Shown one piece after another: positions 5,819 to 15,586 of a DNA stretch of 64,000 nt (the stretch's first letter is position 1; every line of letters begins with the position of its first letter). This stretch comes from Methylocaldum marinum (GTDB taxonomy: Bacteria > Pseudomonadota > Gammaproteobacteria > Methylococcales > Methylococcaceae). Both the position numbers and the translations under genes were made by a program. A model generated the notes under the pieces. That model saw only the letters and a list, made by a program, of their open reading frames with translations, did not search any database and was not told where the DNA came from. The stretch is taken from NCBI RefSeq assembly GCF_003584645.1, contig NZ_AP017928.1, forward strand, positions 398,981 to 462,980, given 5' to 3'.

Positions 5819-8071
5819 ATGAAAAAAAATCAGTTTTCATTATTGGCAGCAATGCTGCTGATGCTTGGGGGAACGATAGCGTTTCTCGTACTCACCGATA
5901 CGGAAAATTCGCGGTCCGAACTGGTCACCGGCCACGGCGACGTGGAAACACTGAAGAAGGTCTACGGCCGCTGGAAATCGGCCTACGAGGCCGGCGGTGG
6001 TGATCGAGTCTTGACCATTCCGCTCGCTTACTCAAGAGCTTTGTCCAAAGAGCTCAGCCGAGCACGAGGGCGCATGCAGCTCGATCTTTTGGAGGGATGG
6101 GTGACGGTCGAAATCGGTGGGCTCGATGATGGGGACTATTCGGTCTGGGTGGTCGACCACAAGACGGGATGGCATCCGGCAGCCAAGAAGGATAGCCCGG
6201 ATACCCGGTTTTTGCTGGGCCGGCTTGCGCCGGGCGGCGAAGGCAAGGCGGTTTTGAAAACCCGTCTCGACGGCTTGGCCATGAGCGGATTTACCCTCGA
6301 TCTGGTTGCGGTTGCCAAGGCGGACCTTGATCCGGAAGAAGGCGGCGTATTGTTCGGTACGCCGAGTTTCATGCAAAGGCTTTATTATGGAGACAAGCCC
6401 TGGGCCGTTGCCCGTGTCGGCGAGTTGCAGTATCCCCATCGGGAGGATGGCGTGTCCATGGCGAGGCCCTTCGAATTCATGCTGCCCAAGGTCGCCCACG
6501 CCGGCACGCGGGGGCGGAACGACATCGATGCGGTTCTTGGGGCGGCGGTTGCCCGAGGGCGGGAGATCTTTTTGAACGAAACCTTTCGCGGCAATGGCCG
6601 AACCTGTGCCACCTGCCATCGGCCGGACAATAATCACACCATCGATCCCAGGTACATCCTCAAGCTTCCCAAAAACGACCCGCTGTTCGTGGCGGAATAC
6701 AATCGGGCGCTCAGTGACCTGGAAAAGCCGCAATTGCTCCGTCAGCTCGGTCTCGTGGTGGCCAACGTGGACGGTTTCGATCAGCCTGGCGTGTTGCGCA
6801 GTGTGCCTCACACCTTGGCTCTGGCGACCTCCATCGGAACCGAAACCCTGGAGGATGGCGGTGAATTCGAGGATGACAAGGCCTTCGCCAACGCTGTGGG
6901 CTGGTCCGGAGACGGCGCGCCCGGGGATGGCTCCCTGCGGTTGTTCGCGCAAGGTGCGATTGCCCAGCATATGCCCCGAACCCTCAACCGTGTACCGGGC
7001 GTCGATTTCCGATTCGCCACCGAGCAGGAATTGGACGCGCTGGTCGCCTATATGTTGTCCTTGGGCCGTAGCGAGGACATCGTCCTGGCGGATTTGACTT
7101 TCACCTCTCCGCTGGTTGAACGCGGCAAGCAGTTGTTCGACACCAAGGAAAATCCCGTGGATGGGAATGGACAGCCGATTTTCGGTCAGACCGCCAACTG
7201 CAATGGCTGTCACGAAAATGCCGGTGCCAATAGTTCCACCACCAAAAAGAATCCCACGCGCGATAGCGGAGTGGAAAATATGCGCGATCAGCCCGCACGC
7301 CTGGTCGACGCGAGCGTTCCTTACGACGGCGGTTTCGGCAAAGGAGAGCGCTATGCCAGAATCGACTGCGGTCCCGATTATGACCAGCCCTGCAACGGGG
7401 ATGGGCGCTTCAATACGCCTTCCTTGGTGGAGGCCGCGGATACGGCGCCGTTTTTCCACAACAACAGCGTCAGCACGATCGAGGAAGCGGTGGCCTATTA
7501 CAACACCGATGCGTTCAATCTTTCGCCGGGCTCCCTGACCTCGTCCGGCAAGAATAGGCAGGTCAAGCTCGATTCGTCCCAGGTGGTCGCTGTTGCGATG
7601 TTCCTGCGCACCCTCAATGCGCTGGAGAACATACGCAGTTCCAATCATATGGACCGGCAGGCCATGAGCTTGAGTGACCGCCGCGCGGAAGACATCATTC
7701 GAATGGCCGCGGCCGATACCGAAGATGCCATTGAAGTTTTAACTGAAGGGACTTTGATCGTATACTCCGACGCACTTGATTACTTGAACAAGGCGCTGAA
7801 GCTCGAGCAGCAGGCCGCGTCCGGACGCGGCAGAGGGCAGCGCGACTTGTTGCTCACGAAAGCCGTGCAGCTCAAGGAAAAGGCGCGAGATGCAATGGTC
7901 ATCGGCTGGCGAGACGAGTCTTACACACCGGTGCCGGGCTTTCCGCCGGGGAAGGGACGGAAAAGTCATTTCAAGGAAAATGGGCGAGATGCAATGGTCT
8001 TCGGCCGGCGAGAGGTGCCTTCGATACCGGTGCCGGGCTTTCCACCCGGGAAGTGGCAGAAAAGTCATTAG
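5819..8071 (+). CDS. exported diheme cytochrome, cytochrome c peroxidase/MauG-like
   Basis: A 750-residue protein. ATG 5819 is chosen because it gives a short Lys-rich start and a membrane segment or signal at residues 6-28. Two c-heme sites are visible: CATCH (Cys263, His267) and CNGCH (Cys461, His465). The part after the second heme has the family-typical NTPSL...APFFHNNS...TIEEAVAYYN. It should act in the periplasm, as a peroxidase or as a MauG/RoxA-type oxidant. The first 250 residues are not recognised. The C-terminus (residues 685-750) is a tandem duplication of 33 codons containing PVPGFPPGK. It is monocistronic as seen. Long for a classical peroxidase (about 330-350 residues), so a plain CcpA role is doubtful. 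Confidence 0.8.
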   Translation: MKKNQFSLLAAMLLMLGGTIAFLVLTDTENSRSELVTGHGDVETLKKVYGRWKSAYEAGGGDRVLTIPLAYSRALSKELSRARGRMQLDLLEGWVTVEIGGLDDGDYSVWVVDHKTGWHPAAKKDSPDTRFLLGRLAPGGEGKAVLKTRLDGLAMSGFTLDLVAVAKADLDPEEGGVLFGTPSFMQRLYYGDKPWAVARVGELQYPHREDGVSMARPFEFMLPKVAHAGTRGRNDIDAVLGAAVARGREIFLNETFRGNGRTCATCHRPDNNHTIDPRYILKLPKNDPLFVAEYNRALSDLEKPQLLRQLGLVVANVDGFDQPGVLRSVPHTLALATSIGTETLEDGGEFEDDKAFANAVGWSGDGAPGDGSLRLFAQGAIAQHMPRTLNRVPGVDFRFATEQELDALVAYMLSLGRSEDIVLADLTFTSPLVERGKQLFDTKENPVDGNGQPIFGQTANCNGCHENAGANSSTTKKNPTRDSGVENMRDQPARLVDASVPYDGGFGKGERYARIDCGPDYDQPCNGDGRFNTPSLVEAADTAPFFHNNSVSTIEEAVAYYNTDAFNLSPGSLTSSGKNRQVKLDSSQVVAVAMFLRTLNALENIRSSNHMDRQAMSLSDRRAEDIIRMAAADTEDAIEVLTEGTLIVYSDALDYLNKALKLEQQAASGRGRGQRDLLLTKAVQLKEKARDAMVIGWRDESYTPVPGFPPGKGRKSHFKENGRDAMVFGRREVPSIPVPGFPPGKWQKSH
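7873..8070 (+). repeat. in-frame tandem duplication, two 99-bp units
   Basis: Units 7873-7971 and 7972-8070 are clearly similar (CAAGGAAAA...GAGATGCAATGGTC...CCGGTGCCGGGCTTTCC...AAAAGTCAT). They encode the last 66 residues of the cytochrome. The reading frame is kept and the second unit ends in the stop codon. Confidence 0.85.
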
Positions 8072-8365
8072 TCCGGGATGCCGGGAGCGATTGCCGAGCG
8101 ACTCGGTTTGTTCCCGGCGTTCGCCCAAGTCGACGGAATAGGCGAGTTTCAGAGGGTTTTAAAAGTTCCAATCATTCCGGTTCGGCTGGCGGGGAATCAT
8201 GCGGACGCACGGTCCCCCGCAATGCGGCCGGGTCGAAGTCATCGTGTCGTGGGACAGGTCGTTCGAAGGGTGTAACAAAATTGTGCGAATTGATGTGTTA
8301 AAAGACTTATTCGAAACTAACCGGGTTTTATTGCGGACAGTCAAGCGAGCAAGGAACAGTACATA

Positions 8366-9454
8366 GTGAAAAAAGTAGCGCTGATTACCGGCACGACGGG
8401 TCAGGACGGAGCATACCTGGCGGAATTTCTTCTTGACAAGGGTTACGAGGTTCATGGACTGAAGCGGCGCGCATCCCTCTTCAACACGGACCGGGTCGAC
8501 CATCTGTACCAGGACCCTCACACCAAAAACCGCCGCTTCATTCTTCATTACGGCGATCTGACGGATGCGACCAATCTGATCCGGCTAGTCCAGCAGGTCC
8601 AGCCCGACGAGATCTACAACCTCGGAGCACAAAGTCACGTGCAGGTGTCGTTCGAAACGCCGGCGTATACCGCCGATGCCGATGCTCTGGGCACCTTGCG
8701 GCTACTGGAAGCCATTCGAATCCTAGGGCTGGAGAAAAAGACCCGGTTCTACCAAGCCTCGACCTCGGAGTTGTACGGCAAGGTTCAGACGGTTCCGCAA
8801 ACCGAAACCACGCCCTTTTATCCACGCTCGCCCTATGCCGTGGCTAAACTTTACGCCTACTGGATAACTGTAAATTATCGCGAGGCCTACGGGATTTATG
8901 CCTGTAACGGCATCTTGTTCAACCACGAATCGCCTCTGCGCGGCGAGACCTTCGTCAGCCGGAAAATTACACGCGGGCTCTGCCGGATCAAGCTGGGTCT
9001 TCAGGACTGCCTTTACCTCGGCAACCTGGACGCGAAGCGCGACTGGGGACACGCCAAGGACTACGTGGAAATGCAATGGCTGATGCTGCAGCAGGACGAG
9101 GCTGACGACTATGTGATCGCGACCGGCGTTCAATACAGCGTGCGCGAATTCGTGACGCTTGCAGCCGGTGCGCTCGGAATCGACCTGGCATGGGAAGGGA
9201 AAGGGCTGTCCGAGCGCGGCATCGACGCCGCCACCGGCCTGACTCTGGTTACAGTCGATCCACGCTATTTCCGTCCGACTGAGGTCGACACGCTCCTGGG
9301 CGATCCGAGCAAGGCACGGGCAAAACTCGGCTGGGAACCCCGCATCAGCTTTCACAGCCTGGTCAAGGAGATGGTTCTGGAAGACTTGAAGGAGGCGGAA
9401 CGCGACGCCTTGTGTCATAAGGCCGGCTACCGTGTGTTCAACTACCATGAATAA
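8366..9454 (+). CDS. gmd: GDP-mannose 4,6-dehydratase
   Basis: A 362-residue protein beginning with GTG 8366, preceded by AAGGA. It converts GDP-D-mannose to GDP-4-keto-6-deoxymannose in the cytoplasm, the first step to GDP-fucose. Evidence: NAD(P)-binding [13 protein letters not shown] at the N-terminus, STSELYGK, the SDR pair in SPYAVAK (Tyr157, Lys161), and the Gmd-typical [16 protein letters not shown]. Its last 8 bases overlap the start of the next gene, which supplies the following enzyme, so the two are translated together. It opens the exopolysaccharide locus. Length is usual for the family. Confidence 0.96.
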   Translation: MKKVALITGTTGQDGAYLAEFLLDKGYEVHGLKRRASLFNTDRVDHLYQDPHTKNRRFILHYGDLTDATNLIRLVQQVQPDEIYNLGAQSHVQVSFETPAYTADADALGTLRLLEAIRILGLEKKTRFYQASTSELYGKVQTVPQTETTPFYPRSPYAVAKLYAYWITVNYREAYGIYACNGILFNHESPLRGETFVSRKITRGLCRIKLGLQDCLYLGNLDAKRDWGHAKDYVEMQWLMLQQDEADDYVIATGVQYSVREFVTLAAGALGIDLAWEGKGLSERGIDAATGLTLVTVDPRYFRPTEVDTLLGDPSKARAKLGWEPRISFHSLVKEMVLEDLKEAERDALCHKAGYRVFNYHE

Positions 9455-10388
9455 ACACGCCAGGATTTACGTCGCCGGCCACCGCGGGCTGGTGGGATCG
9501 GCCCTGGTGCGCTGTCTCCAACGGCAGGGCTACACCCGAGTTTTGACGCGTACCCGGGAAGAGCTCGATCTGACCGATCAGTTGGCGGTAGCCCGTTTTT
9601 TCGAGAGCGAACGGCCCGAGATCGTCCTCGACGCGGCCGCCAAGGTCGGTGGAATTCGTGCCAACAACATATATCCCGCAGAATTCATTCGCGACAATCT
9701 GCTGATTCAGACCCATCTGATCGACAGCGCCTATCTGAGCGGGGTCCGCAAATTCGTTTTTCTCGGCTCGTCCTGCATTTATCCGAAATTAGCTCAGCAG
9801 CCGCTCAAGGAAGACTATCTGCTGACGGGGCCCTTGGAGCCCACCAACCAATGGTATGCACTGGCCAAGATCGCCGGCATCAAGCAGTGCCAGGCCTATC
9901 GGCGGCAATACGGATTCGACGCCATCTCCCTGATGCCGACCAATCTCTACGGCCCCGGCGATAATTTCAGCCTGGAAAACTCGCACGTGCTGCCGGCCCT
10001 CATCCGGAAATTCTATGAAGCCAAGGTCGCGGGAGCGGAATCGGTAACCGTTTGGGGCACCGGCACGCCGCGGCGCGAATTCCTGCATGTGGATGACTTG
10101 GCCGACGCCGTAGTTTTTCTGATGGAGACCTACTCCGACGAAGAGATCGTTAACGTGGGCGTCGGAGAAGACCTCAGCATTCGCGAACTGGCCGAGTTGA
10201 TCCGGGAAACCGTGGGATTCGAGGGCGACCTGGTTTTCGATCCGCGCCAGCCGGACGGTACGCCGCGCAAGCTGCTGGATGTCTCGCGGCTGCATGGTCT
10301 TGGGTGGAGGGCGCGGATACCGTTGAAACAAGGTTTGGAAGAAACTTATGGGTGGTTCCTCTCGCACATGGACAAGGTGCGGGAATAG
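9447..10388 (+). CDS. fcl: GDP-L-fucose synthase
   Basis: A 313-residue epimerase/reductase that takes the Gmd product to GDP-L-fucose using NADPH. The start ATG 9447 overlaps the end of gmd; an upstream in-frame ATG at 9432 lies deeper inside gmd and is less likely. Evidence: [11 protein letters not shown] nucleotide-binding loop, [19 protein letters not shown] with Tyr137/Lys141, NLYGPGDNF and a [12 protein letters not shown] block. Together with gmd it gives the cell activated fucose for the surface polymer. Confidence 0.96.
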   Translation: MNKHARIYVAGHRGLVGSALVRCLQRQGYTRVLTRTREELDLTDQLAVARFFESERPEIVLDAAAKVGGIRANNIYPAEFIRDNLLIQTHLIDSAYLSGVRKFVFLGSSCIYPKLAQQPLKEDYLLTGPLEPTNQWYALAKIAGIKQCQAYRRQYGFDAISLMPTNLYGPGDNFSLENSHVLPALIRKFYEAKVAGAESVTVWGTGTPRREFLHVDDLADAVVFLMETYSDEEIVNVGVGEDLSIRELAELIRETVGFEGDLVFDPRQPDGTPRKLLDVSRLHGLGWRARIPLKQGLEETYGWFLSHMDKVRE

Positions 10389-10578
10389 CGAATGATTTGC
10401 ATCAACAGGATGTGCCAAAAGAAGTTTACTCATTCCGGCGACCAATCGATTTGTCCATCGGGATATCTCTCATTTCGACTGGGAGTTTCTCAAGATTTTC
10501 CGAGCTCGCCGCGTCGTACGTTATTTCATCGCCTAACGGGTGACCGGCAAGTGACAATCCATAGATCGATTCGAGGTT

Positions 10579-12282
10579 ATGGCTAGACGAAAACTTGGCC
10601 TGGCGGCACTTCGTGCAGCGCTGTTGCCGGCTGGTCCTTCGAGGTCCCGTTCGGCTGATTTACGGTGTCGGCTCTGCGTGGCCACTTTGATTTCGTTGTC
10701 GGCGACTTCGACATGCGCGGCAACCGCCGATGCCGAATCGGTGGCCGCTCAGATTCGCTACGAAGCGACTTTGCCGAACAGCAGTCCAGTCGGAAGGCCA
10801 TTGCCGTTGGCGGCTAGCTGGAATACCGGTACTCGGCCGAATACCTTCGATCCGAATTATCAATTGAACATGATCGAACAGGGTCATTTCTTGTTGCCCT
10901 GGTTCCAGCTCGATATGCCGAAAGGATGGACGACGATCAAGGATTCAAGGGCGTATTATCAAAAGGCTTTGACACGCTGCGCCCAACTCGGTCTTCCCGT
11001 CTCTTTTCTCAGTACCCAGTGGGAAAGGCCACTTTCGGAAGACCCTCGCTATTTGAAATTGCCGAGCGCTCTTAACCCCAACGTAGTAAAAGCCGATGGA
11101 TCCGTCGAGCCCAAGGTGTCCCCGTTTGGGCCGATTCAGCCGTGGGCGGAAGTCGGTAAAACGTGGACAACTACCGACATCGTTAAGCGCCTGCAACTTT
11201 GGTATCCCAATCCACCGCTCGTTCTCTTCGTCTCGAACAACGAGCATCCGAAATTGAGATGGAAAAATGCTCAATTGGATGAGCGTTACTCCTCCAGCAT
11301 CGACAAAACTAAAGCGGGCGAGAAAGGGAGACGAGAAGTCATCGGGCGGCGGTGGATCGATCGCTATCGTGCTCTCCAGGCGGGCATGCGCAGCGGACTG
11401 AACGACACGGCTTGGAAAAAGAACTCGATCTTTGTCGGCTACGGCGCCTTTCCTGGCCTTGCTTTCGGCCGTTGGAAGCGTTGGACCGACTATTCATTGA
11501 CGGTTACGAATAGGATTGCACCTTGGCCGCTGGCTTGGGACGGCGCTTCCGCGTCTTTTTATGTCCATGACTGGGACCCCTCGACTGATTACACGGTGTT
11601 CAGCCCGTTGATCGGGTCCATGAATTGGGTATTTATGCTGGACGAAGCTTATCGCCTCAACCCTAACTTCTGGTTCGAACTATCGGTTTGGGATGGGCAT
11701 CAGCCGAAGAGGGAAAAGACGGACAAAAGAGCCTACTACGCTAAGCGTGGCCAAACCTATAACCCGGACCGCTATGCCGGAATGATCAAATTCGGCATGT
11801 GGTTGCTTCGACCCAGAGTTATTCGCGAGTTTCGCAATCCTGACCAAACCCGAGCGAGAGTGGAACCCTATTTCCTAGAAATCCTACAGGCAGTCGATGA
11901 AATCCATCGAAATGCAGTACTGAAAGAGTTTTGGAGAGTCGGAAAATTGCTTCCGAATAGAAAATGGAAGCATCCCTATCAAGAAAATATACCGGTCGAG
12001 TACAAAGGAAAGGATCGGTGGTTCCTCTTGGATACCAATATGGACCCGAAAAGGCCATGGACCTTGTCGACAGAAATCCCGGTGTTTACCTTGGCTTTAG
12101 AAAAAGGAGTACTCCCAACACGCGAATGGCTAATTGTCGTTCACGCGCCCCTGGGCAACCAGTCGAACGTTGAGGTAACTATACCAGAATATGGAACAGT
12201 TAGAGTAAATGCATCGCCGAAGGGTGGCTATTATCATTTATATGAGGTTGATGGAAAGCTCGAAAGAATCGATGGGACGTAG
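10579..12282 (+). CDS. large exported protein of unknown function in EPS locus, possibly carbohydrate-active
   Basis: A 567-residue reading from ATG 10579. A hydrophobic segment ending in an Ala-rich cleavage site (about residues 30-50) suggests export, though the basic N-terminal 30 residues are long and the true start may be later. The body is rich in Trp, Tyr and Asp, with blocks such as QLDMPKGWTT, VSFLSTQWERP, LFVSNNEHPKLRW, FYVHDWDPSTDY and FWFELSVWDGH. That composition resembles glycoside hydrolase-like (beta/alpha)8 proteins seen in EPS loci, but I could not assign a family or catalytic pair. A polysaccharide hydrolase or lyase role in trimming or releasing polymer is inference from context. 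The stop is only 9 bases before a MITE. Confidence 0.6.
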   Translation: MARRKLGLAALRAALLPAGPSRSRSADLRCRLCVATLISLSATSTCAATADAESVAAQIRYEATLPNSSPVGRPLPLAASWNTGTRPNTFDPNYQLNMIEQGHFLLPWFQLDMPKGWTTIKDSRAYYQKALTRCAQLGLPVSFLSTQWERPLSEDPRYLKLPSALNPNVVKADGSVEPKVSPFGPIQPWAEVGKTWTTTDIVKRLQLWYPNPPLVLFVSNNEHPKLRWKNAQLDERYSSSIDKTKAGEKGRREVIGRRWIDRYRALQAGMRSGLNDTAWKKNSIFVGYGAFPGLAFGRWKRWTDYSLTVTNRIAPWPLAWDGASASFYVHDWDPSTDYTVFSPLIGSMNWVFMLDEAYRLNPNFWFELSVWDGHQPKREKTDKRAYYAKRGQTYNPDRYAGMIKFGMWLLRPRVIREFRNPDQTRARVEPYFLEILQAVDEIHRNAVLKEFWRVGKLLPNRKWKHPYQENIPVEYKGKDRWFLLDTNMDPKRPWTLSTEIPVFTLALEKGVLPTREWLIVVHAPLGNQSNVEVTIPEYGTVRVNASPKGGYYHLYEVDGKLERIDGT

Positions 12283-12291
12283 TCGGAAATA

Positions 12292-12393
12292 CAGCGTTTT
12301 CAATTTCAAAAAAATACACTAAAAACAAAGTTTTTATTAAAAATCATTAACTTATAGAAGTTTATCTGTATTTTTATGGCCATAAAAACGCTG
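12292..12393. mobile_element. 102-bp MITE, copy 1 (IS630-related ends)
   Basis: An AT-rich element flanked by TA on both sides (12290-12291, 12394-12395). The 27-bp terminal repeats match at 21 positions, starting CAGCGTTTT. A second copy of the same length is at 19132-19233 with roughly eight differences. The first 17 bases equal the left end of the IS630-family element at 13907-14937, so that transposase is the likely mobiliser. It lies between the probable Shine-Dalgarno (GGAA at 12285-12288) and the ATG (12398) of the flippase gene. Confidence 0.88.
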
Positions 12394-12397
12394 TAAC

Positions 12398-13744
12398 ATG
12401 TTTGCAACTGTTTTGAATCCAAGAGCACTTTTGAACCGGTCATTAGGGCTACGTCAGCGCGTACTGGCCGGTACCTTCTGGGTGATAGCCGCTCAAGTGG
12501 CTTATCGAGGCATGTTGATGTTATCAATGATGCTCGTGGCTCGGATCTTGGGTAAAGAGGAATATGGACAACTCGGGATCATCCAAAGTAGCCTCTTTAT
12601 GTTTGAAGCGATTGCTGCATTGGGCATGGGGGTTACTACAACCAAGCATATTGCAGAATACAGGAATACCGACAAAAACAAAGTATCTAAAATTATAAAG
12701 TTCACCAAAATTACAACTTTTGTTACCGCAGTTGCATTCGGGGTCATCATATACCTGATCGCACCGTGGATTTCCACCAATCTATTGGCATCAGCGGCCT
12801 TAACTGACTATGTAAGAATTAGTGCGCTAATACTATTTTTCACTAATTTTGGCGGTGGGCGCTTAAGTATCCTAATCGGATTTGAGGCTTACCCATGGAT
12901 GGCGTTTGTCAATGGCTTAACGGGATGTATAACCGTGTTGCTCATACCCGGCGGCGCGTATTTCTATGGCATCGAAGGCGCTCTCTGGGGGTTTGTCGCT
13001 GTATCTGCAGCAAACGCACTTATGAATTCAGTTCTTAGTATTCGAGTTATACGTAGAGAGGGAATTCCTAGCGCTGCAGCACTAACTCGTGACGAATGGC
13101 GTTTGTTATGGGAGTTCAGTCTTCCAGCCATGATGGCTAGTATTCTATACGCTCCCGTTAACTGGATCGGAGGGGCTTATCTTGTGAGAACGTCTGGTTA
13201 TGGAGAAATGGGATTGTTTTCAGCTGTCAATCAATGGTTCTCAATTCTGCTATTCGTTCCGTTAATGGTCACAAAAGTTTTTTTGCCAATTTTTGCAGAT
13301 AAAGGAGGTCGTGGTCGCGAGGGTGAACTGGGCAGGATTTTGGGGAAAGCGCTGAAAGTGATCGTGCTGGTATCGTTATTTCCTGCAGCTATAGTGGCAA
13401 TTTTAAGTCCATGGATCATGAGCGTGTACGGAAAAGATTATTCTGAAGCCTCCACAATGTTGATAATTATTTCTCTCGCTGCATTTGTTGCATCATCCCA
13501 AAATATGTTGGGCGATGTCTTAACTACCATTAATCGAACATGGCTACATTTTGCAGCGAATATGGTTTGGGCAATTGTGTATCTGTCAGCGGTGGTTATT
13601 ATGGTAGGGCTTGGATACAAAGCGATGGGCTTATGTTTAGCGATGCTGATCGCGTTTGTCATAAAGCTTATGTTTTCCGCGTTAATGGTTCGTATATATG
13701 TTACTAGCCCGCTCTCCAGGAAGGCTGATATACGGATGCCGTAA
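12398..13744 (+). CDS. polysaccharide flippase, Wzx/MATE-like (oligosaccharide repeat-unit exporter)
   Basis: A 448-residue integral membrane protein with about 12-14 hydrophobic helices. The N-terminal block VLAGTFWVIAAQ...MMLVARILGKEEYGQLG is typical of the polysaccharide transport family (PF01943/PF13440). It should move lipid-linked repeat units across the inner membrane. The ATG at 12398 lies only 5 bases past a MITE, which has displaced the likely ribosome site; no purine-rich site is seen in the MITE end. Base composition is more AT-rich than in gmd/fcl, fitting acquisition with the rest of the segment up to about 19.6 kb. Confidence 0.85.
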   Translation: MFATVLNPRALLNRSLGLRQRVLAGTFWVIAAQVAYRGMLMLSMMLVARILGKEEYGQLGIIQSSLFMFEAIAALGMGVTTTKHIAEYRNTDKNKVSKIIKFTKITTFVTAVAFGVIIYLIAPWISTNLLASAALTDYVRISALILFFTNFGGGRLSILIGFEAYPWMAFVNGLTGCITVLLIPGGAYFYGIEGALWGFVAVSAANALMNSVLSIRVIRREGIPSAAALTRDEWRLLWEFSLPAMMASILYAPVNWIGGAYLVRTSGYGEMGLFSAVNQWFSILLFVPLMVTKVFLPIFADKGGRGREGELGRILGKALKVIVLVSLFPAAIVAILSPWIMSVYGKDYSEASTMLIIISLAAFVASSQNMLGDVLTTINRTWLHFAANMVWAIVYLSAVVIMVGLGYKAMGLCLAMLIAFVIKLMFSALMVRIYVTSPLSRKADIRMP

Positions 13745-13920
13745 ATCTCTAACTTATGTATTGAGATCCTATAAAGAAGAATGGCAACTTGAACTGAGTT
13801 TATCGGGAGCATATCTTATGGGATTTAGAGTTCTATGTATTAAGGACTTCTTATGATAAAAGAGAATATGTATCGATCGCTAGTTCGACTGTTTATTCGA
13901 AACATACAGCGTTTTCAATT

Positions 13921-14540
13921 TCAGACGGTTACTAAAGAAAAGTCCTCGGCATGTTGGAAATACCCTTGAGCATCATTCGGGGTAATGGATTGGGCGGCTC
14001 GGTGAAGGATGTCGAGGAGGTGGTCCACGGTGCGTGGCTTCTCGCGTTTAAGCACGTGTTTGACTTTGGACCACGCCTCCTCACTCGGATTGAGTTCCGG
14101 TGAGTACGGCGGCAGGTAGACATAACGGACGTGATGCCGGTCCAGAAACGCCCGGACGGCGCGCGCCCGGTGGACCGGATGGCGGTCGAGAATCAGGGTC
14201 TTGCCGGCGAGCAAGAGCGGCAGCACAGAGACGTCGAGGTACGCCACGAAACGTTCCGCGGTCAGCGGGCCTTGATCGCTCCACTGGGCATCCAGACCGT
14301 GCTCGGTCAGCACGGCGACGGTGTTCACGGTCTCGCCGGGCGACACCGGCTGTTCGTCGATCACGCGTTCGCCCCGTGGGGCGCGGCCATAAGGCAAGGT
14401 CATGTTCAGACGGGCACCGGTTTCATCGAGGTAGAGGCGCTGGTCGATGGGGATGGCATCGACGACGTGGTGATAGTGCTCGGTTTGGGCTTGATGCTCC
14501 GGGCGGTTCTTCTGGGGATCGTAGGTGGACTTTTTTTTCG
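13921..14540 (-). CDS. IS630 transposase, catalytic DDE part (OrfB), read by -1 frameshift
   Basis: Open in the -1 frame from the A8 run (14531-14538) to TGA at 13921-13923. The frame upstream of the first ATG (14403) already encodes family sequence (RLYLDETGARLN), so translation must arrive from OrfA by frameshift. An A-AAA-AAG slip returns the right frame. Catalytic residues look complete: Asp in LYLDETG, Asp in LILDRHPVH and Glu in NPSEEAWSKVK, with the LPPYSPELNP signature. The element therefore looks active or recently active. Confidence 0.85.
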
Positions 14541-14873
14541 CGTGATCCGGAGACGCCGGAGGGTGTTGAACATCGTGCCGACGCTGACGGTGACGCCATA
14601 GGTGTCGGCATAGCGTTCACGGAGTTCCTCCAGGGTGAGGTCCACCTCCTCGCGGAGCAGGGCCTGCAAGTACAGTTCGCCCTCGGCGGAGATGGCGCGC
14701 GGACGGCCGGCATGGCTGGGCTTCGGGGCCAATTGGCCAGTTTCGATGAAGAGCTTCTTAAGCACGTGAACGGTGTTCGGGCTGACCCGGAACAGCGCGG
14801 CCGTCTTACGCACGCTGTGCGTCAGGGCGTAGCTGAACATCCGGATTCTCAGATCGAGTGAGTACGCTTTCAT
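14406..14873 (-). CDS. IS630 transposase, N-terminal part (OrfA)
   Basis: A 155-residue zero-frame product. It begins with an HTH region (RKTAALFRVSPNTVHVLKK) followed by a second helix-turn-helix/linker (LTLEELRERYADTYGVTVS), as usual for IS630 N-termini. After RRLRITRKK it enters an A8 run (14531-14538), beyond which its own frame has unrelated low-complexity sequence. The true full product continues in the -1 frame as OrfB, so the last 40 or so residues of this reading are probably not functional. Confidence 0.85.
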   Translation of the reverse strand: MKAYSLDLRIRMFSYALTHSVRKTAALFRVSPNTVHVLKKLFIETGQLAPKPSHAGRPRAISAEGELYLQALLREEVDLTLEELRERYADTYGVTVSVGTMFNTLRRLRITRKKSPPTIPRRTARSIKPKPSTITTSSMPSPSTSASTSMKPVPV

Positions 14874-15055
14874 GACACGACGCCAAGGTAATGTTCACCC
14901 TTCGACCGCCAGTAATCGCAAAAATTTAAATTTGCTGTAAGTCAACGATCGGCTATCCCGTATACTAATGAAATTAATAGAGTTGTACCTGATGCCAATG
15001 CATGGTATTGATAGCCCACTTGTTTCTCAAACAAATCCGAATATAAAAACCTTCC

Positions 15056-15586
15056 GTGATCTACGACAAATTTAGCAAAATAACCGATGACCGCATCGTG
15101 GCATCGTTGATTGGAATGCCCAAGGCGAAGTTCACAGCCCTCGTCAAAGTATTCGAGTCGGCCGCTCAAGCCATCGATCGAGAGCGTGTCGAAAAAGGCG
15201 AAATAAAACACGTCAAACAGGGCGGCCCTAAAGGTTATCTTGATTCTTACGAGAAAAAGCTGTTTTTCGTTTTGTACTATCTGAAAACCTATCCCACTTT
15301 TGACGTTCTGGGCTTTCATTTCGGTTTTAGTGGCGGACATGCCCATGCCCACATCGACCGGTTGCTGCCGGTTTTAGTGCGAGCGTTGACAAGCCTCAAC
15401 GTCATGCCGGAGCGCACGCTAACAACCCCAGCAGAATTCTCTCAACTCATTGATCAATATAAGAACATAGCGATCGATGGCGTGGAGGTCGCTTGCGTTC
15501 GACCCCAAGATGAAACTGAACAGGAAAAGCATTACAGCGGAAAAAAAAAGACATACGCTCAAATCCCTCGTAATCTCCGACCTTAA
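15056..15586 (+). CDS. IS5-family transposase, N-terminal part
   Basis: A 176-residue reading from GTG 15056. It has a helix-turn-helix-like region, then LFFVLYYLKTYPTFDVLGFHFGFS and IDGVEV carrying the first catalytic Asp. It runs into an A9 run (15541-15549), after which the frame gives an unrelated tail and stops. The next frame continues the family sequence, so frameshifting or transcript slippage at the A9 run is needed for a full enzyme. Confidence 0.8.
   Translation: MIYDKFSKITDDRIVASLIGMPKAKFTALVKVFESAAQAIDRERVEKGEIKHVKQGGPKGYLDSYEKKLFFVLYYLKTYPTFDVLGFHFGFSGGHAHAHIDRLLPVLVRALTSLNVMPERTLTTPAEFSQLIDQYKNIAIDGVEVACVRPQDETEQEKHYSGKKKTYAQIPRNLRP

Larger units (their letters stand above)
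13907..14937 (-). mobile_element. IS630-family insertion sequence, complete
   Basis: 1,031 bp flanked by TA dinucleotides (13905-13906 and 14938-14939), the target duplication typical of IS630/Tc1-mariner elements. The ends form imperfect 26-bp terminal repeats starting CAGC (16 of 26 match). The transposase lies on the minus strand in two overlapping frames joined at an A8 run. The left end is identical over 17 bases to the ends of the two 102-bp MITEs in this window. It inserted between the flippase gene and the polymerase-like gene. Confidence 0.9.

Noticed and set aside
6032..7648. 538-codon minus-strand ORF opposite the diheme cytochrome
   Set aside because: The plus strand has clear heme motifs and a coherent protein; the opposing frame has no recognisable features.
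8078..8275. 65-codon ORF between the cytochrome and gmd
   Set aside because: No ribosome site and no recognisable family; the 294-base gap otherwise shows nothing definite.
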